From Granulicella sp. UBA5172 (GTDB taxonomy: Bacteria > Acidobacteriota > Terriglobia > Terriglobales > Acidobacteriaceae): 5,656 nt of DNA. The notes under the pieces were generated by a model. That model ran no database searches and was not told the DNA's origin. It saw only the letters and a program-made list of their open reading frames with translations. Positions within the stretch are counted from its first letter, which is position 1. Each line of letters starts with the position of its first letter. A program made the translations under genes and the position numbers. Positions 1 through 5,141 of this stretch are shown piece by piece. Location of the stretch: positions 1 to 5,656 of the forward strand of contig DHWW01000214.1 of NCBI GenBank assembly GCA_002413385.1. The letters are read 5' to 3'.

Positions 1-39
1 ATCTCTATGGCCGCTTTTGAGGTGACCACCGAGGTTTAA
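1..39 (+). CDS. Possible C-terminal tail of an upstream gene (partial)
   Basis: Frame 1 stays open from the first base for twelve codons, reading ISMAAFEVTTEV, and stops at TAA 37-39. The other two plus-strand frames stop earlier. A strong hairpin lies about 40 bases downstream, which fits the end of a transcription unit. Twelve residues are too few to assign a family, and a chance open stretch of this length is common. The call rests only on being open to the window edge and on the hairpin behind it. Confidence 0.25.
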   Translation: MSMAAFEVTTEV

Positions 40-81
40 GGCAGATTCCTGTCGCTACCAGCACGAGCAAACATACTGTTG

Positions 82-119
82 GCGAAGGGGTGGCCCGCAT
101 TACCGGGCCACCCCTTCGC
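82..119. repeat. Perfect 16-bp inverted repeat (hairpin), possible terminator or dispersed palindromic repeat
   Basis: The arms at 82-97 (GCGAAGGGGTGGCCCG) and 104-119 are exact reverse complements separated by the 6-base loop CATTAC. The stem is very GC-rich and would fold strongly in RNA from either strand. No run of T follows on either strand, so it is not a canonical intrinsic terminator. It could still end transcription of an upstream plus-strand gene. Alternatively it may be a copy of a REP-like intergenic palindrome, which would need a genome-wide search to show. Confidence 0.75.
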
Positions 120-296
120 AGATGTGATCGAGATGCCGTCTGCCAGGCGGAGCGGACGAAGGGATATAGGCGAGACCCTTCTCTGTCGGGGAATCATTCG
201 CGATCCTGGTCCTCCGCCATCGATCGCCTTCACAAATGGGTTGCTCTGACCATACCCCGCCTCACGACCTAAATCGAAATAGAAAGCAATAAAGAG
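120..296. other. Intergenic stretch with no supported gene
   Basis: The region between the hairpin and the GH109 promoter has open frames on both strands, including a 131-codon minus-strand frame covering 36-431. None shows a recognisable domain or a convincing start. The long minus frame also reads straight through the hairpin and the promoter region. I see no RNA gene and no further repeat of note here. Confidence 0.5.
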
Positions 297-325
297 TTGA
301 CAATAGGAAATAAGAACTAGATCAT
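297..325 (+). promoter_or_regulatory. Candidate sigma70 promoter for the GH109-like gene
   Basis: A perfect -35 hexamer TTGACA (297-302) is followed, after a 17-base spacer, by GATCAT (320-325), which matches TATAAT at four of six positions. The local sequence is AT-rich, unlike the flanks. The start codon is about 120 bases downstream, leaving a long leader. The leader contains a direct repeat ATCATTG (321-327 and 333-339) and a 10-bp palindrome TTGATATCAA (337-346), which could be regulator sites or chance. Confidence 0.4.
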
Positions 326-455
326 TGTCTCCATCATTGATATCAAAGAAATTCTGCAAACGAAATCGGATGTTTTGAATGTGGACATGAGTCAAGGCTT
401 CCGTGGACCACGCAGCAGCAACTGCTCTCAAAGTTACTAGTACAGAGGACGCCCA

Positions 456-1817
456 ATGACCGATTTCTCAACAGATCCTTCGATAGCACCCAGCCGGCGG
501 GAGTTTATTCGGCTTGGCGCAATGCTTACCGCTGCTTCCCAACTAAGCAATAGCGCCCTTGCTGATGATGTTCATCCGTCCCCGTCGCGTTCGATGATCA
601 ACACCCCTTTCGCGACGACCAAGGATCCGCGTATCGGGTTCATAGGGGTCGGCGGAAGAGGTACCGACCTGCTCGGTTGGTTTCTGGCACAGAACGCACA
701 AGTCGTCGCCATTTGCGACATTGCTCCAGGGAAGGCAGAGCACGCAAGCCAGCTGATCGTTAAGGCCGGACAGAAGGCGCCGCAACTCTATACCAAGGGC
801 CCCCATGATTACCAGTCCCTGGTGGCAAGAAACGATCTCGATCTCGTGGTCATTGCGACGCCGTGGAACTGGCATACACCGATGGCGCTTTCCGCGATGG
901 AAAATGGCAAGCACGCCGCAGTTGAGGTACCACTCGCCTACACGATGGAAGATCTGTGGAAGCTAGTCGACACTTCCGAATCAACACGTCGACACTGCAT
1001 CATGCTGGAAGAGTGTTGCTACGGATATAACGAAACGTTGGTGCTTAACCTTGTGCGTAAAGGCATCTTGGGCCATTTGCTCTATGGAGAGGCTGCCTAC
1101 CTCCACGATTTACGCGAAGAGATGTTCTCAGCTCAGGGGGAAGGGTTATGGCGCCGCGCGTTCCATACTCAGAGTAATGGCAACTTATACCCCACTCATG
1201 GATTGGGACCGGTGGCGAACTACATGAGCATCAACCGCGGCGACCGCTTCGACTACATGGTCTCCATGAGTACCCCGGCGCTAGGACTGGCGGCCTATCG
1301 TGAAGCGCACACACCGAAGGGTGATCCCAAATGGAATGAGAAGTACGTGACTGGGGATATGAACACATCCCTGATCAAGACAGCATCCGGCCTGACGGTC
1401 ACACTCAAGTTCGACACTTCTAATCCTCATCCCTATGATCGAATCAATATGATCGGCGGGACCAAGGGAGTCTTTGCTGACTACCCACCGCGGATCTACA
1501 TCGACGGACAACCAGGCAAGGAAGACTGGGGACCCATCGACGAGTACAAGAAAGAGCACGAGAGTCATCTGTGGGCGAAGGAAGGCGAAATGGCGCGCAC
1601 GTCCGGCGGCCATGGCGGCATGGACTTCATCATGATCTATCGGCTGTTACAGTGCTTGCGCGAAGGACTGCCGCCGGATATGGATGTGTATGACGGCGCA
1701 ACCTGGTCTGCACCCACTTTTTTAAGCAAAGCCTCTTTGGCTCAAGGAAGTGCACCTGTCAAATTCCCCGACTTCACACGTGGATTGTGGAATAAGCGCA
1801 CAGGGTGTTCCATCTAG
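456..1817 (+). CDS. Tat-exported Gfo/Idh/MocA family protein, GH109-like (alpha-N-acetylgalactosaminidase type)
   Basis: This 453-residue protein fits the GH109 branch of the Gfo/Idh/MocA oxidoreductases. Known members use tightly bound NAD in a redox-elimination mechanism to release alpha-linked N-acetylgalactosamine. The N-terminus has a Tat motif (SRREFI, residues 13-18), a hydrophobic stretch and a likely cleavage site after ALA (34-36). The Rossmann dinucleotide loop is GFIGVGGRG (61-69). Family landmarks follow in order: PWNWH (136-140), E157 in VEVPLA, Y189 in ECCYGY, H217 in YLHDLR, YPTH (245-248), Y327 in HPYDR and GGHGGMD (384-390). By recalled comparison with the Elizabethkingia enzyme, the residues contacting NAD and substrate appear conserved. 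The start is backed by AGAGGA (444-449), six bases upstream. Length is normal for the family and the frame is intact. Export in folded form with NAD loaded is expected from the Tat signal. Some relatives act on other glycosides or are plain dehydrogenases, so the exact substrate is uncertain. Confidence 0.88.
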   Translation: MTDFSTDPSIAPSRREFIRLGAMLTAASQLSNSALADDVHPSPSRSMINTPFATTKDPRIGFIGVGGRGTDLLGWFLAQNAQVVAICDIAPGKAEHASQLIVKAGQKAPQLYTKGPHDYQSLVARNDLDLVVIATPWNWHTPMALSAMENGKHAAVEVPLAYTMEDLWKLVDTSESTRRHCIMLEECCYGYNETLVLNLVRKGILGHLLYGEAAYLHDLREEMFSAQGEGLWRRAFHTQSNGNLYPTHGLGPVANYMSINRGDRFDYMVSMSTPALGLAAYREAHTPKGDPKWNEKYVTGDMNTSLIKTASGLTVTLKFDTSNPHPYDRINMIGGTKGVFADYPPRIYIDGQPGKEDWGPIDEYKKEHESHLWAKEGEMARTSGGHGGMDFIMIYRLLQCLREGLPPDMDVYDGATWSAPTFLSKASLAQGSAPVKFPDFTRGLWNKRTGCSI

Positions 1818-1936
1818 CACTGCGGCCAAAGATAGCCCACGTGCGTAAAAAAACATCCTAAGGAATCGCCCCAGGTGCCTCGCATCCAGATGGCCCTCAG
1901 CAGCTTCTACAGAACGTTACAGACTCAATCGGGCTT
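1818..1936. other. Spacer between the GH109-like gene and the istB remnant
   Basis: No gene is supported here. A weak, mismatched stem around 1817-1844 is followed by a run of A on the plus strand (about 1847-1853), the wrong sense for an intrinsic terminator of the gene upstream. Frames leading into the istB remnant do not resemble IstB before about 1937, so the left end of the element was probably lost by deletion. Confidence 0.45.
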
Positions 1937-2159
1937 GTCGGCTATGAACTTCTGCTCATCGATAAATGTGGAGCTCCACATTTATCGATGAGTTGGGCTT
2001 CGTTCCTCTCTCTAATACCGGCGCTGAACTGCTCTTCGAGGTCTTCAGCCTGCGCTACGAGCGAGGTTCGACGATGGTAACCAGCAATCTGCCCTTCCAG
2101 AAGTGGACCGAGAGCCTCGGCTCGGAATGCCTCACAGGAGCCCTGCTCGACCGGCTCAC
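1937..2159 (+). pseudogene. istB: IS21-family transposition helper IstB, internal fragment, disrupted
   Basis: IstB is the AAA+ ATPase that assists the IS21 transposase IstA. Only a middle-to-C-terminal part remains. Bases 1937-1963 read VGYELLLID, the Walker B strand. After a 26-base insertion (1964-1989) the homology resumes in another frame with ELGFVPLSNTGAELLFEV, then RYERGSTMVTSNLPFQKW and SECLTGALLDRLT. Removing the insertion restores the expected LLIDELGFVPLS. After RLT the usual C-terminal HHVHI... segment is gone, and the frame closes at a stop ending at 2169. The N-terminal half with Walker A is absent, as are istA and recognisable IS ends. The left boundary is fuzzy: upstream residues in the same frame do not match IstB well. 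It lies between two convergent genes, a tolerant site for an insertion. The family call is from remembered IstB sequences and the core is very characteristic. No functional protein is expected. Confidence 0.85.
1955..1992. repeat. Perfect 38-bp palindrome inside the istB remnant
   Basis: The sequence from 1955 to 1992 equals its own reverse complement, with no loop and the centre at 1973/1974 in GAGCTC. It breaks down as a native 12-bp palindrome (CTCATCGATGAG, encoding LIDE) split by a 26-base insertion. The insertion consists of a 20-bp palindrome (1964-1983, half-site AAATGTGGAG) plus a second copy of ATCGAT (1958-1963 and 1984-1989). A 6-bp duplication flanking a palindromic insert resembles an insertion or excision footprint. 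Confidence 0.9.
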
Positions 2160-2186
2160 TCAGCCGTGATTGCTCCATCAGGTGGC

Positions 2187-3386
2187 CTAGATTCGAATGA
2201 AGATTTTGTTGCGAAACATCCAAAAGAGGATGAGCCAGAAGACCCCCAGTGTCAGAATCCCTAGAAGAGTCGGCTCCAGCGCAGGTCCGAAGAGGTTCAG
2301 CGCTGTTGCTCCGAGATTGATGCGGAAGCTGCTCTGGACGAAGTCTTCAAACAGATGCGCGATCAGGTACGCCGCGATGGAATTTACGCCGACAACGACT
2401 AGTGGAAACGCGATGCCTCGATGCTTCTTGACATCGATGATCCACGAGAAGGCCGCGAGAAACAGGAAGCACACGCCACCGCTGAACAGTGTCCACGACG
2501 GAGTCCAGATCCGCTTCACGATAGGGCAGATTCCAGTGAAGTGAAACAGTAGACCCGCGGCAACCAATGCCGCGCTTGCGAGCAGAAATCGGCGCAGCGG
2601 AATGCGCGGAGCGGACGCGATAAACCAGCGGCCTGCGGCGAGCCCCAGCAACATGGTGCCGAGCGTCGGAATGAAGCTCAGCGTCAGATAGCCACCCTCG
2701 TTGAACACGAAGCGACTTGAGCGGGGGAACAGGTTCAGGAACCAGACGTCGAATGCCTGGCCGAGATTGCTGTTCTTGTTCCAGTGCGACGCGAAGCCAG
2801 TGAAGAGATGCTGATGCCACTCTGCGGGCACCCCCACAGAAGCGTAGGGGAAATCGGCGCCAGGAGCCGGATACAGCGCCCACGCCAACCAGTAGGTGAA
2901 GAGAATCATTCCAAATGCGGTCCATTGCCAGCGCGGACGAACGAAGGTGAGCAGAAAGGCAAAGGTGTAACCGAGACCGATCTGGGTCAGAGTATCTTCG
3001 AACGTGAAGTTCGTCGAGGTGCTTTGGGTAGACCGAAGAAAGATCCCGAGTGCCACGAGAAGGAAGCTGCGCCAGATGGTATGTCCCAGCATGCGCTGGA
3101 AGGTCTCGCCTTTACGCTGGCGGCTTCGCAGGGAGTAAGGAAGCGCAACGCCCACAAGGAAGGTGAAGGACGGCTGGATCATGTCGTGGAGGCTCATGCC
3201 AGCCCACTCCACGTGCGACTGGTTGTACGATAGGAAGCGCCAAAGATGACTGTTCGGGAAGGACCGAGCGACATCCGCAAACCGGAGGACCTCTCCCATC
3301 ATCAGCAGCATGACGAAGCCACGGTACGCATCGACTGCAACGTTTCGCTGCTGTAGTCTGCTCTCACCCATATTCTGATCGCTCAT
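2187..3386 (-). CDS. Integral-membrane acyltransferase, HGSNAT/NagX-like (DUF5009-type)
   Basis: This 399-residue multi-pass protein resembles heparan-alpha-glucosaminide N-acetyltransferase and the bacterial NagX group. HGSNAT transfers acetyl from acetyl-CoA across a membrane to terminal glucosamine. NagX-like proteins occur in GlcNAc utilisation loci. The first membrane segment contains VDAYRGFVMLLMM (18-30), the family's DxxRG-like start. The signature HVEWAGMSLHDMIQPSF (58-74) aligns with HxxWxGxxxxDxxxPxF, and H58 corresponds to the active-site His of human HGSNAT. I count about ten hydrophobic segments, ending with the C-terminal ILTLGVFWLILFWMF. Length is normal and the frame intact. 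An upstream in-frame TTG at 3425 would add 13 residues, but ATG 3386 has a strong GGAGG (3395-3399) eight bases ahead and is preferred. The gene is convergent with the GH109-like gene and divergent from the amidohydrolase. The family call is firm; the natural acceptor sugar is inferred. Confidence 0.87.
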   Translation of the reverse strand: MSDQNMGESRLQQRNVAVDAYRGFVMLLMMGEVLRFADVARSFPNSHLWRFLSYNQSHVEWAGMSLHDMIQPSFTFLVGVALPYSLRSRQRKGETFQRMLGHTIWRSFLLVALGIFLRSTQSTSTNFTFEDTLTQIGLGYTFAFLLTFVRPRWQWTAFGMILFTYWLAWALYPAPGADFPYASVGVPAEWHQHLFTGFASHWNKNSNLGQAFDVWFLNLFPRSSRFVFNEGGYLTLSFIPTLGTMLLGLAAGRWFIASAPRIPLRRFLLASAALVAAGLLFHFTGICPIVKRIWTPSWTLFSGGVCFLFLAAFSWIIDVKKHRGIAFPLVVVGVNSIAAYLIAHLFEDFVQSSFRINLGATALNLFGPALEPTLLGILTLGVFWLILFWMFRNKIFIRI

Positions 3387-3394
3387 TGCAATAT

Positions 3395-3400
3395 CCTCCA
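3395..3400 (-). promoter_or_regulatory. Ribosome binding site that sets the acyltransferase start
   Basis: On the minus strand this reads TGGAGG, eight bases before ATG 3386. It favours that ATG over the upstream in-frame TTG at 3423-3425, which would place this strong site inside the coding region. Confidence 0.75.
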
Positions 3401-3486
3401 CTGAATCGTTCAATTCGCTCCTCAAGATCAGGACGAAGGCATTTTAGTCTTTCGCTTCCATGCGTATGGTTCCGCTGAGATGCCGA

Positions 3487-3495
3487 ATTCTAGCA
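3487..3495 (-). promoter_or_regulatory. Candidate extended -10 promoter for the acyltransferase gene
   Basis: The minus strand reads TGCTAGAAT: TAGAAT (3487-3492) differs from TATAAT at one base and is preceded by the TGn extension (3493-3495). No good -35 lies at standard spacing, which extended -10 promoters tolerate. It lies about 100 bases upstream of ATG 3386. Seen by eye only. Confidence 0.4.
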
Positions 3496-3562
3496 TATTG
3501 TGAGGCTACTCGCTTTCTACTTATTTCGGAACTGACCGCTTTTATTCAAGAGGATCTTTGAC

Positions 3563-3733
3563 ATGAGCGTCTCCATCGAGGCCGGTATTTCCAGGAGCAG
3601 CTTTCGTCAAAGGCCATGGGCACGCGTTGGCCTTCCATTGCAGAGGCGAGTTAGGAACCGCTGGGAGGATGCCAGGGTTGCCCTGCAGCTCGACAGCGTA
3701 ACGATATCAAACGAAAGACAACTTCATATATAA
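3563..3733 (+). CDS. Small hypothetical ORF, 56 residues, unassigned
   Basis: In the divergent intergenic region an ATG at 3563 has AAGAGGA (3548-3554) eight bases upstream, a good ribosome binding site. It opens a 56-codon frame ending in TAA 3731-3733. The product begins MSVSIEAGISRSSF and is rich in arginine, with RRVRNRWEDARVALQL around residues 28-43. There is no signal peptide, membrane segment or metal-binding motif that I can see, and I recognise no family. The opposite strand over nearly the same span is also open (about 52 codons) but lacks an ATG. It might be a real small protein, a leader, a decayed fragment of a lost gene or part of a dispersed repeat. The ribosome binding site is the only positive evidence for translation. 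Confidence 0.3.
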   Translation: MSVSIEAGISRSSFRQRPWARVGLPLQRRVRNRWEDARVALQLDSVTISNERQLHI

Positions 3734-3840
3734 GACACTGGAGGTGTTACTCTCAGAGAAATCCGGACTTAGGTGACAGCCCGCCGATGTTTTCGTACAC
3801 GTTGTGGCACCCGTTTTCAAACGCTTGTGGCGCCAGAGCC

Positions 3841-3847
3841 AAAGGAG
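3841..3847 (+). promoter_or_regulatory. Ribosome binding site that sets the amidohydrolase start
   Basis: AAAGGAG lies 11 bases before ATG 3859. The same frame is open from an earlier ATG at 3787, but that codon has no purine-rich site ahead of it. Starting there would also put 24 extra residues before the signal peptide. The start at 3859 places MNRRQLL at the very N-terminus, as expected for an exported protein. Confidence 0.7.
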
Positions 3848-3858
3848 ATCACAAAGCA

Positions 3859-5067
3859 ATGAATCGCCGTCAACTGCTTTACTCAACGGGACTGGGATTG
3901 GTGGGAGCAGCAGTAGTTCGTGCTGATGCCGTTCTCACAGATTCCTCGCCAGACGCGAAGAATCCACCCAAACCACTGCCTCTTGCGGACTTTGTACCGA
4001 GGAGCATGCTGCAAGTACAGGAAACGCATGTGCCTCGATCTCGCTTTCCTTTGATCGATATTCATACGCACATCTCCGTTTCCTCCAAGTCGAAACATGG
4101 CGTGGAACTTGCCCCGGAACGACAATACTTGGGCACACCCGATGAACTGCTCGCAGTGATGGACCGGAAGAACATTCGTTCCATGGTCAACTTGACTGGA
4201 GGCTATGGTGCTGGACTTACTGAAACGATCAGGAGATATGACCTCGCTTTTCGCGATCGTTTTTACACGTTCACGGAGCCTTCCTATTCCCTGTTCTTAA
4301 AGCCGGATTATCCGAAGCTGCAGGCCCAAGCTATCGAACAGGCGCATCAGGACGGGGCTCGTGGGCTCAAGATTCTAAAGACGCTGGGGCTCTATTTGAG
4401 AGCGAATATTACGTCTGGAAGGTTGGTGAAGATCGACGACCCGCGGTTCGATCCGATGTGGGACACCTGTGGGCAATTGAATATGCCAGTTGCGATTCAT
4501 ATTTCAGATCCGGTTGCTTTCTTCACGCCTACAGATCGGTTCAACGAGCGGTATGAAGAACTCAATCATCATCCGGACTGGTCGTTTTATGGCCACGACT
4601 TTCCGAGTAATGCGGAACTGCTCGAGGCGCGGAACCGGATGATCGCGCGTCATCCGAAGACGCGGTTCATTGTGCTTCATGTCGGCAACTTCGCGGAAAA
4701 TCTGGAGAATGTATCGGAGAATTTGGATCGCTTTGACAATATGACCGTGGATATCGCGGCGCGCATTGGCGAATTGGGACGCCAGCCGCGGGCGGCGCGG
4801 GCTTTCTTTGACAAATATCAGGACCGAATTTTATTTGGAACCGATGCTACCCCACATGGCGACGACTACCCCCAACAAGTGTTCGAAGACAAACTTTACG
4901 AGATCTACTTTCGATTTCTGGAGACGAATGATGAGTACTTCGATTACGCTCCTGCAAAGGTGCCGCCGCAGGGTCGCTGGCGTATCTCCGGTGTCCATCT
5001 TCCCGAGTCGATTTTGCGCAAGGTTTATAACGGGAATGCTGCACGTGAACTGCACGTTTCGGTATGA
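3859..5067 (+). CDS. Exported amidohydrolase (Amidohydrolase_2 / TIM-barrel metal-dependent hydrolase)
   Basis: This 402-residue protein has the ordered metal-site motifs of the amidohydrolase superfamily, Amidohydrolase_2 (PF04909-like) branch. It starts with a short Tat-like or Sec signal, MNRRQLL followed by a hydrophobic stretch, with likely cleavage near RADA (21-24). The HxH metal site is IDIHTH (66-71). Next come a lysine-bearing strand ARGLKILK (167-174), H214 in VAIHISD, H274 in FIVLHVGN and D329 in LFGTDATPH (325-333). The C-terminus KVYNGNAARELH (388-399) is the usual closing helix. All expected metal and catalytic positions are present, so it should be active. Members of this branch hydrolyse lactones and amides or decarboxylate aromatic acids, and the substrate cannot be read from sequence. 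A secreted-glycan role is suggested only by the CBM9-like gene 74 bases downstream, probably in one transcript. Length is normal and the frame intact. Confidence 0.85.
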   Translation: MNRRQLLYSTGLGLVGAAVVRADAVLTDSSPDAKNPPKPLPLADFVPRSMLQVQETHVPRSRFPLIDIHTHISVSSKSKHGVELAPERQYLGTPDELLAVMDRKNIRSMVNLTGGYGAGLTETIRRYDLAFRDRFYTFTEPSYSLFLKPDYPKLQAQAIEQAHQDGARGLKILKTLGLYLRANITSGRLVKIDDPRFDPMWDTCGQLNMPVAIHISDPVAFFTPTDRFNERYEELNHHPDWSFYGHDFPSNAELLEARNRMIARHPKTRFIVLHVGNFAENLENVSENLDRFDNMTVDIAARIGELGRQPRAARAFFDKYQDRILFGTDATPHGDDYPQQVFEDKLYEIYFRFLETNDEYFDYAPAKVPPQGRWRISGVHLPESILRKVYNGNAARELHVSV

Positions 5068-5141
5068 GACGGCTTTGGCCTTCACCCATACGCGGCCTGC
5101 AATCTGCTAACAGTGCATTTGTTGACTGAGGTATTTTTTCG

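Larger units (their letters stand above)
3387..3858. other. Divergent intergenic region between acyltransferase and amidohydrolase
   Basis: This 472-base stretch holds the acyltransferase ribosome site and candidate promoter on the left, the small ORF in the middle and the amidohydrolase ribosome site on the right. A TATATA run at 3727-3732 could be a -10 for the amidohydrolase, but no matching -35 lies at standard spacing. I see no clear operator pair or riboswitch-like structure. Confidence 0.5.

Noticed and set aside
90..272. 60-codon plus-strand open frame
   Set aside because: It begins inside the hairpin, has no clear ribosome binding site and resembles no family known to me.
36..431. 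131-codon minus-strand open frame left of the GH109-like gene
   Set aside because: It reads through the perfect hairpin and the promoter candidate, has no recognisable domain and looks compositionally arbitrary. I treat it as a chance open frame.
1817..1853. Possible terminator after the GH109-like gene
   Set aside because: The stem has only four outer and three inner pairs with mismatches between them, and it is followed by A rather than T on the coding strand.
2347..2925. 192-codon minus-strand frame inside the membrane acyltransferase gene
   Set aside because: It overlaps a clearly coding multi-pass membrane protein in another frame of the same strand. Its arginine- and serine-rich composition is typical of a shifted reading of a GC-rich gene.
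2784..3233. 149-codon plus-strand frame antisense to the acyltransferase
   Set aside because: It is the antisense shadow of a real gene. Its highly charged composition mirrors the hydrophobic codons on the other strand, and no domain is visible.
3664..3690. Short inverted repeat CAGGG-TTG-CCCTG in the divergent spacer
   Set aside because: Five-base arms with a three-base loop arise easily by chance, and no regulator family is suggested.
3787..3858. Longer amidohydrolase start at ATG 3787
   Set aside because: It lacks a ribosome binding site and would put 24 residues before the signal peptide, whereas ATG 3859 has AAAGGAG upstream and starts MNRRQLL.
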